From Yinghuangia soli (GTDB taxonomy: Bacteria; Actinomycetota; Actinomycetes; Streptomycetales; Streptomycetaceae): a stretch of 64,000 nucleotides of DNA. The stretch spans positions 126,366 to 190,365 of the forward strand of contig NZ_JAKFHA010000013.1 in assembly GCF_021502675.1 (NCBI RefSeq), written 5' to 3'. Made by a program: the position numbers and the translations under genes. Below, piece after piece: positions 51,735 through 60,262 of this stretch. Under the pieces are notes generated by a model, which saw only the letters and a program-made list of their open reading frames with translations, was not told the origin of the DNA and made no database searches. Position 1 is the first letter of the stretch, and every line of letters starts with the position of its first letter.

Positions 51735-52289
51735 TTGTCCGTACGCGAAGCGCTGCTCGATGCTGCCCGGGATGCCGCGGTGGCCGGTCTGTGGGCCACT
51801 ACGCGCATGGCCGATGTGGCCGCGGCCGCCGGGGTTTCCCGGCAGACGCTCTACAACGAATTCGGCAGCAAGGAAGCGCTTGCCGAGGCGCTGACCCGGC
51901 GTGAGGCCGACCGGTTCCTGGCCGGGACGGCCGAGGCGTGCCGGAACTCGCCCGGGGACGCCGGGGACTGCGTACGGGCCTCGACCGTATGGGCGCTGAC
52001 CGAGGCCCGGCAGAACCTGCTGGTCAAGGCCGCGCTGACCGACGAGGCGGCCGGGCTGCTGCCGACCCTGACCACGCGGTCCGCCGGGCTGCTCGTGCTG
52101 TTCCGGGACGCCGCCGCGGCGGTGATCCTCGAACGCTGGCCGCATCTGGACTCCGACGAGGTGGCGTGGGTGGCCGAGTTGGCCGTCCGGCTCACCGTCT
52201 CGCACCTGGTGGTCCCCACCGAGGCGGTCGAGGTGACCGCCGACCACATCGCGCTCATGGTCAGACGGCTGCTCGCGCCCGCCGCCTGA
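51735..52289 (+). CDS. TetR-family transcriptional regulator
   Basis: A 184-residue regulator starting at TTG 51735 with GAGGGAG upstream. The N-terminal HTH reads MADVAAAAGVSRQTLYNEFGSKEAL, and the ligand-binding part is all helical. The operator-like repeat lies just upstream and the diiron gene follows 68 bp downstream in the same direction, so this regulator probably controls itself and that gene. Ligand unknown. Confidence 0.92.
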   Translation: MSVREALLDAARDAAVAGLWATTRMADVAAAAGVSRQTLYNEFGSKEALAEALTRREADRFLAGTAEACRNSPGDAGDCVRASTVWALTEARQNLLVKAALTDEAAGLLPTLTTRSAGLLVLFRDAAAAVILERWPHLDSDEVAWVAELAVRLTVSHLVVPTEAVEVTADHIALMVRRLLAPAA

Positions 52290-52357
52290 CCATCCGCCCC
52301 GTACCGGCCCCGCACTGCCGCACCGCCCGAACCTCCGCCCTCCGAAGGAGTTCGCAC

Positions 52358-53467
52358 GTGTCGACGCATGAGCTGTACGCCCTCCCGGCCGACATGACGG
52401 TCTGGGAAGTCCCCGCCACCGGCGCCGCCCGCTTCAACTGGGAGTACGACGACGGCCGCGACCGCCTCCTCGCGCTCTACGCCAAGGGCAAGGACAAGCA
52501 GTGGGACGCGGCCCGCCGCATCGACTGGGACCTCCCGGTCGACCCCGTCAAGCCGCTCGGCCTCCCCGAGGAGACCCACGCGCTGTACGGCACACCCAGC
52601 TGGAACAAGATGTCCCAGAAGGAGCGCGACGAACTGGGCCGGCACAGCACGGCCTGGCAGTTCAGCCAGTTCCTGCACGGCGAGCAGGGCGCGCTCATCT
52701 GCAGTGCGCGGATCGCCGAGTCCGTGCCCGATCTGGACGCCAAGTTCTACGCCGCGACCCAGGTCATGGACGAGGCCCGGCACGCCGAGACGTACGCGCG
52801 CTTCCTCAAGGAGAAGGTCGGGCTCTACTACCCGATCAACCCGCAGCTGAAGGAACTCCTCGACGACACCCTGTCGGACTCCCGCTGGGACATGCCCTAC
52901 CTCGGCATGCAGGTGCTCATCGAGGGCCTCGCCCTGGCCGCGTTCGGCATGCTGCGCGACCTGACCCCGGTCGAACTGCCCAAGCAGATCCTCGCGTACG
53001 TCATGCAGGACGAGGCCCGGCACGTCGCCTTCGGCCGCCTCGCGCTGCGCGACTACTACCGCGAGCTGAGCGACGCGGAGCTGGCCGAACGCGAGGAATT
53101 CGTCGTGCACGGCTGCTACTTGATGCGCGACCGGCTCCGCGGCGAGGAGGTCTGGCAGAACTTCGAGATCGACAAGAGGGAAGCCACCGAGGCCACCGCG
53201 AACTCCGAGTACCTGCGCGCCTTCCGCAAGCTGCTGTTCAGCCGCATCGCGCCGACCATCAAGGACGTCGGCCTGTGGGGACCCAAGGTGCGCGCTGCGT
53301 TCGAGGACATGGGCGTCCTGGACATGGCCGGCACCGACGTCGAGGTCATGATGCGCCAGGACGAGGACATCGCCGAGAACATCGACCGCGAACGCCGGTT
53401 CGCGGCCGAGGAGGCCGCCCGTGCGGCCGAGGTGGACGCGATGGTGAAGCTCGGCGCCGACACGTGA
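52358..53467 (+). CDS. ferritin-like diiron protein, probable oxygenase/oxidase
   Basis: A 369-residue protein. GTG 52358 has GAAGGAG upstream. Two pairs of diiron ligands are visible: Glu in LHGEQGALICSARI with DEARHAETYARF, and Glu in IEGLALAAFG with DEARHVAFGRLAL (two ExxH-type motifs), as in R2-like and AurF-like ferritin-fold enzymes. There is no sign of the ribonucleotide reductase radical Tyr context or partner subunits. It may oxidise a fatty or aromatic compound. Likely controlled by the TetR gene directly upstream. Confidence 0.82.
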   Translation: MSTHELYALPADMTVWEVPATGAARFNWEYDDGRDRLLALYAKGKDKQWDAARRIDWDLPVDPVKPLGLPEETHALYGTPSWNKMSQKERDELGRHSTAWQFSQFLHGEQGALICSARIAESVPDLDAKFYAATQVMDEARHAETYARFLKEKVGLYYPINPQLKELLDDTLSDSRWDMPYLGMQVLIEGLALAAFGMLRDLTPVELPKQILAYVMQDEARHVAFGRLALRDYYRELSDAELAEREEFVVHGCYLMRDRLRGEEVWQNFEIDKREATEATANSEYLRAFRKLLFSRIAPTIKDVGLWGPKVRAAFEDMGVLDMAGTDVEVMMRQDEDIAENIDRERRFAAEEAARAAEVDAMVKLGADT

Positions 53468-53510
53468 CGGGTACGCGGGCCGGGCGGCGGCCTGCCGCCG
53501 GTGCCGGGGT

Positions 53511-53516
53511 TAGATT
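53511..53516 (+). promoter_or_regulatory. -10 element of leaderless HAD gene
   Basis: TAGATT followed by 6 nt and ATG 53523; no RBS present. Confidence 0.6.
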
Positions 53517-53522
53517 CGGGGC

Positions 53523-54233
53523 ATGAGCGATCTTATGCCGGGCTCGGCAGCCCTCCCGAGGCCTCCCGCGCCCGCGTTCGTCTTCGACCTCGACGGGACC
53601 CTCGTCGACAGCGTCTACCAGCACGTCGTGTCGTGGCAGGAAGCGCTGGCCGAGGCCGGGATCCCGCTCGCCACCTGGCGGATCCACCGCAAGATCGGGA
53701 TGAGCGGCGGACTGTTCGTCAAGGGCGTCCAGCGCGAGACCGGCATCGCGCTCGACGCCGAGCAGGTCGAGCGGCTGCAGGACGCGCACGGCCGGCACTA
53801 CGCGGCCCGGGTCGCCGAGGTGCAGCCGCTGCCCGGCGCCCCCGAACTCCTGCGCCACCTCACCGCCGTCGGCATCAAGTGGACGATCGCGACCAGCGGC
53901 CGCCGGACCGGCGCCGAGCCGATGCTCGCCAAGCTCGGCGCCCCCGCCGACCTGCCGATGGTCACGCGCGACGAAGTGGCCCGCGCCAAGCCCGACCCCG
54001 ACCTGTTCCTGGCCGGGGCCGCCAAGCTCGGCGTCGACCCGAGCAACGTCGTGGTGGTCGGCGACAGCATCTGGGACCTGCTCGCCGCGCGGCGCGCCGG
54101 CTCGCTCGGCGTCGGGCTGCTGTCCGGCGGCTACGGCCAGGACGAACTCGAACGCGCGCACGCCTTCCGGGTGTACGAAGAGCCCGGCGACCTGCTCACG
54201 CACATCGACGAACTGGGTGTACGGGGCGCCTGA
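53523..54233 (+). CDS. HAD-superfamily phosphatase (beta-phosphoglucomutase-like)
   Basis: A 236-residue HAD hydrolase. Motif I FDLDGTLVDS, motif II TSGRR, motif III K in RAKPDPDLFL, motif IV VVVGDSIWDLLAA, and a helical cap between motifs I and II (EALAEAGIP to GRHYAARV). Likely a sugar-phosphate or small phosphoester phosphatase. The start is supported by the -10 at 53511-53516. Confidence 0.9.
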   Translation: MSDLMPGSAALPRPPAPAFVFDLDGTLVDSVYQHVVSWQEALAEAGIPLATWRIHRKIGMSGGLFVKGVQRETGIALDAEQVERLQDAHGRHYAARVAEVQPLPGAPELLRHLTAVGIKWTIATSGRRTGAEPMLAKLGAPADLPMVTRDEVARAKPDPDLFLAGAAKLGVDPSNVVVVGDSIWDLLAARRAGSLGVGLLSGGYGQDELERAHAFRVYEEPGDLLTHIDELGVRGA

Positions 54234-54258
54234 CGCCGCGGGGCCGCGGCGCCGCGGG

Positions 54259-55068
54259 TCACGACGGCTGACGCGGCGCCTCGGTCACCCCGAACGGCCC
54301 GTAGTTCACCCGCACCGAACCGTTGTCGGACGAGACGTCGAGGAGGAAGTTCGACGCCGCGCTGTCCTTGATGCCCGAGGTGTTCTTGGAGCCGTTGTCG
54401 GTGTCGACCTTCAGCTTGTAGACGCGGTCGCCCTGCGGCAGCGTGAGGCGCGCGCTGCCGTTGTCGGACGAGGCCTTCACCCAGGACGGCTCGTTGTTCA
54501 GGGTGATCTTGAGGCTGCCGTTGTCCGACGAGGCCTCGATGCGGTCCGCCCACGTGCGGTCCACGTTGATCGAGCCGTTGTCGCTGTCCATCTTCAGGTT
54601 GCCGACCGAATCGCGGACGGTGATGGACCCGTTGTCGCTGGTCAGGTTGAGGTCCTTGTGCATGCCCTCGGCCCGGATCGCCCCGTTGTTGTTGCGCACC
54701 GTGACCACCTTCACGGCAGCCGGCACCGTCACCGTGTAGTTGCCGTCGCAGTTCACCGAGAAGAACATCGGGCAGTTGGTGTCCAGCTTCAGCTTGTCGC
54801 CGGCCATCGACCACTTCGGCTTGGCGCCGCGGATGGCGTGCGTGGTGGTGCGGTCCACATTGACCACGCCCGGCTCGCCCGGCACCAGCTTCACACCGCC
54901 GCCGTCGCTCTCGATGACCAGCGTGTCGGCGGTGAGCGTGAACTGCGTGTGCGCCTTGTCGTCGTGCGCGGACAGGAGCACGATCCCGGTGAACGCGGCC
55001 GAGCCGATCGCGCCGGCGAGCACCACACCGCCGACGGTGAACAGGGCGACGCGCGACGGGCTGGGCAT
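54259..55068 (-). CDS. exported DUF4097-like protein with SDNGS repeats
   Basis: A 269-residue protein with one N-terminal membrane segment (VALFTVGGVVLAGAIGSAAFTGIVLL), either anchor or signal. The outer part is a beta-strand ladder in which the turn (S/T)(D/S)NGS(I/L/A/V) recurs about every 17-25 residues, six or more times, as in DUF4097-type right-handed beta-helix domains. Two cysteines (CPMF, NCDG) may form a disulfide. ATG 55068 has AGGAGCC upstream. Function unknown; convergent with the HAD gene. Confidence 0.82.
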   Translation of the reverse strand: MPSPSRVALFTVGGVVLAGAIGSAAFTGIVLLSAHDDKAHTQFTLTADTLVIESDGGGVKLVPGEPGVVNVDRTTTHAIRGAKPKWSMAGDKLKLDTNCPMFFSVNCDGNYTVTVPAAVKVVTVRNNNGAIRAEGMHKDLNLTSDNGSITVRDSVGNLKMDSDNGSINVDRTWADRIEASSDNGSLKITLNNEPSWVKASSDNGSARLTLPQGDRVYKLKVDTDNGSKNTSGIKDSAASNFLLDVSSDNGSVRVNYGPFGVTEAPRQPS

Positions 55069-55384
55069 GGTGGCTCCTGAGGTCGGTGCGGGGGACGCGG
55101 CTTGATCCGGTGCGACGAGCCTATGAGCAGCCCCCGGGCGGGCGGCATGCGGCACTCTCCCGGATACGGGGTAGGGACAACCCCCCTACGCCGGGCCGCC
55201 TTCGTCCCGCCGTCCCGCCGCCTGGCCGCCGGCTGCGCCGACCGGCCGCAGCGGCTTCGGCCGCTTGTTCGGGACGCGTCGAACCGGGGAAGTCTCCGGC
55301 ACGTGCAGAACGTGCCGGGGGAGTGGCCCGGTCGTCCGCCCGGAGGTCTCGACGGCCTCGAAGGTCTCTAAGGAGTGTCCGCGC
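55069..55384. other. divergent intergenic region, DUF4097-like gene and DUF2231 gene
   Basis: 316 bp without a gene. GGGTAGGGA and CCCCCCTACG near 55170-55188 form an imperfect inverted repeat (GTAGGG/CCCTAC). Otherwise only GC-rich sequence and the RBS AAGGAG (55369-55374) of the DUF2231 gene. Confidence 0.4.
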
Positions 55385-55912
55385 ATGTTCGACACAGTGT
55401 TCGGTCTGCCCGTACACGTCCTGATCCTGCACGCCGCCGTCATCGGCGTCCCGGTCGCCGCGCTGGCCACCGCGGCGGTCGCGGTACGGCCCGTCTGGCT
55501 GCCCAAGTTCGGCTGGTGGGTGGTGGGCCTGGACGCGGTGATCCTGCTGGTCGTGTTCGTGACCCGCGAGAGCGGACAGGAGTTCGCCGAGCGCTTGTTC
55601 CCGGACCCGGCGAGCCGCTCCCCGCAGCTGCGCACCCACATCGCCCGCGGCGAGGACATGCTCTGGTACGCGATCGCGCTGTTCGTCGTGGCACTCGCGC
55701 TCGTCTTCGTGGCCCGCCAGCGGGACCGCGGCGACATGTTCCGCCCCGGCGGCAACTTCCCGGCGTTCCTGGTCCCGACCGTCGCCGTGCTGGCCGTGGC
55801 GGCCGCGGTCCTGGCCACCATCCAGGTGATCCGGGTGGGCCATTCGGGTTCTTCCGCGGTGTGGGAAGACGTCGTCAAGTCCACCGACTCCGCGGCGGCG
55901 AGCACCCGCTGA
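55385..55912 (+). CDS. DUF2231 four-helix membrane protein
   Basis: A 175-residue integral membrane protein with four hydrophobic segments. The opening FDTVFGLPVHVLILHAAVIGVPVAAL has the His residues typical of DUF2231, with a third His in RTHIARGEDMLWY, suggesting heme or metal binding. ATG 55385 has AAGGAG 10 nt upstream. The C terminus is Ser/Ala-rich and runs into an 11-bp repeat that contains its stop. Confidence 0.85.
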   Translation: MFDTVFGLPVHVLILHAAVIGVPVAALATAAVAVRPVWLPKFGWWVVGLDAVILLVVFVTRESGQEFAERLFPDPASRSPQLRTHIARGEDMLWYAIALFVVALALVFVARQRDRGDMFRPGGNFPAFLVPTVAVLAVAAAVLATIQVIRVGHSGSSAVWEDVVKSTDSAAASTR

Positions 55913-55936
55913 GTACCCGCTGAGCACCCGCTGAGC
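55904..55936. repeat. 11-bp tandem repeat x3 at the DUF2231 stop codon
   Basis: ACCCGCTGAGT, ACCCGCTGAGC, ACCCGCTGAGC. Each unit has a TGA, and because 11 is not a multiple of 3 the three TGAs fall in three different frames, giving a stop in every frame. Confidence 0.85.
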
Positions 55937-55973
55937 AGACGACGGCCGCGGGCCGGCCGGGGGCCGGCTCCGG

Positions 55974-57023
55974 TCAGTCGCCCTCGGCCTGCTCGCGGGT
56001 GGCCAGCAGGCGCCGCAGCGACGTGAGGCGGGCCGGGTCGGCGTGCCCCGCGGCGACCCATGCGTCCAGCGCGCAGTCCGGCTCGTCGTGCGAGCAGGCG
56101 CGCGGGCAGTCGGCCGTGCCCGGCTCCAGATCCGGGAACGCGCCGATGATGCGGCCCAGGTCGACGTGGTTGAGGCCGAACGAGCGCACGCCCGGGGTGT
56201 CCACCACCCAGCCCGACTCGCGGTCCTCGCCGTAGTGCGGCAGCCGCAGGGTCAGTGCGGACGTCGTGGTGTGCCGGCCGCGCCCGGTCACCTCGTTGAC
56301 GTGGCCGGTGGCCCGCTGCCGGTCCGGCACCAGCGCGTTGACCAGGGTCGTCTTGCCGACCCCGGAGTGGCCCACGAACACCGTGGTCTGCCCGGCGAGA
56401 TGCGCGCGGATCGGGTCGAGGTCCCAGTCGTCGTACGCATCGCCGCCGCGGGTGACCACGTACGGCACGCCGAGCGCGCCGTACAGCTCGAGCAGCGACT
56501 CGGGGCCCTTCAGGTCGGCCTTGGTGAGCACCAGCAGCGGCTCCAGGCCCGCGTCGTACGCGGCGACCAGGCAGCGGTCGATGAGCCGCGGCCGCGGCTC
56601 GGGGTCGGCCAGCGCGGTGACGATGGCCAGCTGGTCGGCGTTCGCCACGATGATGCGCTCGAACGGGTCGTCGTCGTCCGCGGTACGCCGCAGCACCGAC
56701 TCGCGCGGCTCGACCCGGACGATGCGGGCCAGCGCCCCCCGGTCGCCGCTCACGTCGCCGACGATCGCCACCCGGTCGCCCACCACCACGCCCTTGCGGC
56801 CCAGCTCGCGGGCCTTCATCGCGGTGACCTCGTGCTCGCGCTTGGTGTCCTCGTCGACCAGGCACGTGTAGCGGCCGCGGTCCACGGTCAGCACCCGGCC
56901 CGACTCGGCGTCCTCGTGCTTGGGCCGGATCCGGGTCCGCGGGCGCGAACCGCGCCGGGAGGGGCGGATCCGGACGTCGTCCTCGTCGAAGTCGGTGCGG
57001 CGCGTGGAGCGGGCGTTCGCCAT
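55974..57023 (-). CDS. rsgA: ribosome small-subunit-dependent GTPase RsgA
   Basis: A 349-residue circularly permuted GTPase acting late in 30S maturation. OB-fold N-terminal domain, then G4 LTKADL before G1 GHSGVGKTT and G3 DTPGVRSFG, the permuted order diagnostic of RsgA, and a C-terminal zinc site CPRACSHDEPDC. The basic N terminus (RRTDFDEDDVRIRPSRRGSRPR) is longer than in E. coli. ATG 57023 lies 6 nt after the aroA stop, so the two are one operon. Confidence 0.95.
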   Translation of the reverse strand: MANARSTRRTDFDEDDVRIRPSRRGSRPRTRIRPKHEDAESGRVLTVDRGRYTCLVDEDTKREHEVTAMKARELGRKGVVVGDRVAIVGDVSGDRGALARIVRVEPRESVLRRTADDDDPFERIIVANADQLAIVTALADPEPRPRLIDRCLVAAYDAGLEPLLVLTKADLKGPESLLELYGALGVPYVVTRGGDAYDDWDLDPIRAHLAGQTTVFVGHSGVGKTTLVNALVPDRQRATGHVNEVTGRGRHTTTSALTLRLPHYGEDRESGWVVDTPGVRSFGLNHVDLGRIIGAFPDLEPGTADCPRACSHDEPDCALDAWVAAGHADPARLTSLRRLLATREQAEGD

Positions 57024-57029
57024 GACCCG

Positions 57030-58319
57030 TCAGCTCGCCGGCCTGGCGGAGCCCAGGAGCCCGGCCCACAACCCGGGGAAGTCCGGCAGCGTCTTGCCGG
57101 TCGTCGCGATGTTCTCCACCTGCACACCCGGCACCACCAGGCCGATCACCGCCGCGGCGGTGGCGATGCGGTGGTCGTCGTAGGTTTGGAACTCGCCGCC
57201 GTGCAGCGGGCGCGGGCGGATCTCCAGGCCGTCGGCGGTGTCCGAGACGTCGCCGCCCAGCGCGTTGATCTCCTTGGCCAGCGCGGCCAGCCGGTCCGTC
57301 TCGTGCAGGCGCAGGTGGGCGATGCCGGACAGCGAGCTGGGCGAGTCCGCCAGCGCCGCGACCGCGGCGATGACCGGGGTCAGCTCGCCGACATCGTGCA
57401 GGTCCGCATCGATGCCGTGCACCGTGCCGGTCCCGGTGAACGCCAGGCCCTCGTCGGTGAATTCGCACGAACCGCCCATGCGCGTGAACAGGTCGCGCAG
57501 CCAGTCGCCGGGCTGCGTGGTCTCGCGCGGCCAGTCCCGGATGGTCACGGTGCCGCCGACGACCAGCGCGGCGGCCATGAACGGCGCGGCGTTGGACAGG
57601 TCCGGCTCGACGACCATGTCGCGGGCCGCCAGTGGGCCGGGCGCGACGCGCCACACGTCCGGCTCGGAGTCGTCGACCTCGGCCCCCGCGGCGCGCAGCA
57701 TCGCGACGGTCATCTCGATGTGCGGCATGGACGGCACCGAGGTGCCCACGTGCCGGACCTCGACGCCCTCCGCGAAGCGCGGCCCGGACAGCAGCAGCGC
57801 GCTGACGAACTGCGAGGACGACGACGCGTCGATCTCCACGATCCCGCCGCGCAGGCCGCCCTTGCCGCGGACGGTCATCGGCAGCCGCCCGGTGCCCTGG
57901 TCGTCGATGTCCGCGCCCAGGTCGCGCAGCCCGAGGATGACGCCGTCCAGCGGACGTTCGTACGCCCGCGGGTCGCCCTCGAAGCGGACCTCGCCCTCGG
58001 CCAGCGCGGCCACCGGCGGCAGGAAGCGCATCACCGTGCCGGCGTTGCCGACGTCGACGTGCGCGGGACCGCGCAGTTGCGCGGGTACCACGTGCAGGTC
58101 GCCCTCGGGGGTCTCCTCGATGCCGACGCCCATCGCGCGCAGCCCGGCCGTCATCAGCGCGCTGTCCCGGCTGACCAGCGGACGCCGCACATAGCCCGGG
58201 CCGTCCGCGAGCGCCGCGAGCACGAGGGCGCGGTTGGTGACCGACTTGGAGCCGGGCAGCGCGACGACGGCGTCCACGGGAGCGGACGCGACAGGGGCGG
58301 GCCAGAGCGGAGACGTCAT
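57030..58319 (-). CDS. aroA: 3-phosphoshikimate 1-carboxyvinyltransferase (EPSP synthase)
   Basis: A 429-residue EPSPS, sixth step of the shikimate pathway. Motifs: [20 protein letters not shown] at the N terminus, [28 protein letters not shown] and later [15 protein letters not shown] 58319 has TAGGCT 7 nt upstream with no RBS, so the mRNA is probably leaderless. First gene of the aroA-rsgA operon. Confidence 0.96.
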   Translation of the reverse strand: MTSPLWPAPVASAPVDAVVALPGSKSVTNRALVLAALADGPGYVRRPLVSRDSALMTAGLRAMGVGIEETPEGDLHVVPAQLRGPAHVDVGNAGTVMRFLPPVAALAEGEVRFEGDPRAYERPLDGVILGLRDLGADIDDQGTGRLPMTVRGKGGLRGGIVEIDASSSSQFVSALLLSGPRFAEGVEVRHVGTSVPSMPHIEMTVAMLRAAGAEVDDSEPDVWRVAPGPLAARDMVVEPDLSNAAPFMAAALVVGGTVTIRDWPRETTQPGDWLRDLFTRMGGSCEFTDEGLAFTGTGTVHGIDADLHDVGELTPVIAAVAALADSPSSLSGIAHLRLHETDRLAALAKEINALGGDVSDTADGLEIRPRPLHGGEFQTYDDHRIATAAAVIGLVVPGVQVENIATTGKTLPDFPGLWAGLLGSARPAS

Positions 58320-58326
58320 GCCCCAC

Positions 58327-58332
58327 AGCCTA
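58327..58332 (-). promoter_or_regulatory. -10 element of leaderless aroA-rsgA operon
   Basis: TAGGCT on the minus strand, 7 nt before ATG 58319. Confidence 0.6.
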
Positions 58333-58411
58333 TCCGGGGGGCCGCGGCCCACCTGCGGGTATTTGGCCCGGGCTAGCCCGGACGTGCGACGGATGTGTGA
58401 GGGTGGATCTC

Positions 58412-59194
58412 ATGTGCGGTCGCTACGCCTCAAGCCGGCAGCCCGACGATCTGATCGAGCTGTTCGAGATCGAGAAGTTCACAGCGTCGGAACCGGAGCA
58501 GTTGCTGCCCCCGGACTGGAACATCGCGCCCACCAAGCAGGTGTACGCGGTGCTCGAACGCGCGGCCGAGCGCGAGGGGCCGCCGGTCCGGCAGCTGCGC
58601 ACGCTGCGCTGGGGCCTCGTGCCGTCCTGGGCGAAGTCGCCCGAGACCGGCGCCAAGATGATCAACGCGCGGTCCGAGACCGTGTCCGAGAAGCCCGCGT
58701 ACCGCAAGGCCTTCTCCACGCGGCGCTGCATCCTGCCCGCCGACGGCTACTACGAGTGGTACACCCCCGAGACGGCCCCCGACGGGCCGAAGGGCAAGGT
58801 CCGCAAGCAGCCGTTCTGGATCCACGCCGCGGACGGCTCGCCGCTGGCCTTCGCGGGCCTGTACGAGTGGTGGCGGGACCGGACCCGCCCCGACGACGAC
58901 CCGCTCGCGTGGCTGTGGACCTGCACGATCATCACCACCGACGCCGAGCCGGACCTCGCCAGGATCCACCCGCGGATGCCCCTGGTGCTGCCCCCGGACC
59001 GCTGGGACGCCTGGCTGGACCCGCGCCTGAGCCACAGCGACGACGCCCGCGAACTCCTCGCCCCGCCGCCGCCCGGGCACATGGCCGCGTACCCGGTGTC
59101 GGTCGAGGTCAACAGCGTCCGCAACAACAGCCCGCACCTGACCGACCCGCTGCCGCCCGAGGACGTGCTGAGCCCCGACGCCACTCTCTTCTGA
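58412..59194 (+). CDS. SRAP/YedK-family abasic-site DNA-protein crosslinking peptidase
   Basis: A 260-residue SRAP (HMCES/YedK) protein that covalently shields abasic sites in single-stranded DNA. ATG 58412 is preferred because it makes Cys2 (MCGRYA) the N-terminal nucleophile after Met removal, as the chemistry needs; an ATG-like start upstream would bury it. Asn85 (NARSE), Glu in YYEWY and His186 (IHPRMP) complete the site. GAGGGTGG is the RBS. Confidence 0.94.
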   Translation: MCGRYASSRQPDDLIELFEIEKFTASEPEQLLPPDWNIAPTKQVYAVLERAAEREGPPVRQLRTLRWGLVPSWAKSPETGAKMINARSETVSEKPAYRKAFSTRRCILPADGYYEWYTPETAPDGPKGKVRKQPFWIHAADGSPLAFAGLYEWWRDRTRPDDDPLAWLWTCTIITTDAEPDLARIHPRMPLVLPPDRWDAWLDPRLSHSDDARELLAPPPPGHMAAYPVSVEVNSVRNNSPHLTDPLPPEDVLSPDATLF

Positions 59195-59490
59195 CGCCGA
59201 CCCCGACACGGGGGAGCCCGACGGGTCCTGCCCCGTCGTCGCGCCGCCGCCCCGGACGGGCCACGCCTCCACCCGCGCTGCGTGCCTGATGACCCGCTCC
59301 CTGCCCCCGCTGTGCCTGGCTGCCGGTCTCGCCTCGTCGTCTGCCCGCCACGCCTTGCGGCGCGCGGCCGGCGGCCCCGGTTCTCGTGCCCGCTTCCGGC
59401 TCTCTCGTCAGGCCCGGCACGGGGCCGGGCGGCCGCGGAGTGCGGCGTGGCGGGTGGCGGGCGGGGAGGCGGTGCGGCCAGGATGCGGCG

Positions 59491-60159
59491 GTGACCAGCG
59501 CCAAGGCGAAGAACCCCGAGACCGTGCTCGTCCCCACGCCCTTGGGCGATGCGCGGGCGACCGTGCACGCTGCCCGTGAGCCGCGCGGCTGGCTGGTGAC
59601 CAGCCACGGTGCGGGCGGCGGGATCGAGGCGCGGGACCTGGTCGCGCTGGCGGCCGCGCTGCCGCCGCTCGGGGTCACCGTCGCGCTCGTGGAGCAGCCG
59701 TGGCGAGTCGCGGGCAAGAAGCTCGCGCCCGCCCCCAAGCGCCTCGACGAAGGCTGGATCCCGGTGGTCGAGGCGCTCGGCAAGCGCATGGCCGGGCTGC
59801 CGTTCGCCGCCTCCGGGCGCAGCGCCGGAGCCCGGGTGGCCTGCCGCACAGCGGCCGCGACGGGGGCGGCCGGGGTGGTCGCGCTGGCCTTCCCGCTGCA
59901 TCCGCCGGGCAAGCCGGAGTCCTCGCGCGCCGCGGAACTCCTCGGCGCCGGCGTGCCGACCCTGGTCGTGCAGGGCGGCAACGACCCGTTCGGCGGACCG
60001 GACGAATTCCCGGAGCTGCCCGCCGACTGCACCCTCGTGCCGGTGCCGCACGGCGACCACGGCTTCGCGGTGGCCAAACGCGCGCCGGTGTCGCAGGACG
60101 AGGCGATCGCGGTCGTGACCGAGGCCGCCGGCGACTGGCTGACCTCGCTGTTCGCCTGA
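59491..60159 (+). CDS. alpha/beta hydrolase (KANL3/Tex30-like)
   Basis: A 222-residue hydrolase: SHGAGGG oxyanion loop, nucleophile elbow GRSAGARVA, acid in GGNDPFGGPDE and His in PHGDHGF. Compact size and GRSxG fit the KANL3/Tex30 group, whose substrates are unknown. GTG 59491 has AGGA 8 nt upstream. The 296 bp before it have no recognisable gene. Confidence 0.85.
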   Translation: MTSAKAKNPETVLVPTPLGDARATVHAAREPRGWLVTSHGAGGGIEARDLVALAAALPPLGVTVALVEQPWRVAGKKLAPAPKRLDEGWIPVVEALGKRMAGLPFAASGRSAGARVACRTAAATGAAGVVALAFPLHPPGKPESSRAAELLGAGVPTLVVQGGNDPFGGPDEFPELPADCTLVPVPHGDHGFAVAKRAPVSQDEAIAVVTEAAGDWLTSLFA

Positions 60160-60201
60160 TCCCCGGGAGTCGAACGCACGTGCCGGGGGCGGCCGGGCCG
60201 G

Positions 60202-60227
60202 GGAATGATCCCGCGCGGAGCCGCGTT
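60202..60227 (+). promoter_or_regulatory. SigR-dependent promoter of sigR
   Basis: GGAAT (60202-60206), exactly 18 bp, GTT (60225-60227), a perfect match to the SigR consensus. It lies 36 bp before the long start at 60263, so it would drive the extended isoform and give positive autoregulation under disulfide stress. Confidence 0.88.
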
Positions 60228-60262
60228 GTGGCCGGTACATCTTCGACCCGCGGAGGCGCTCC

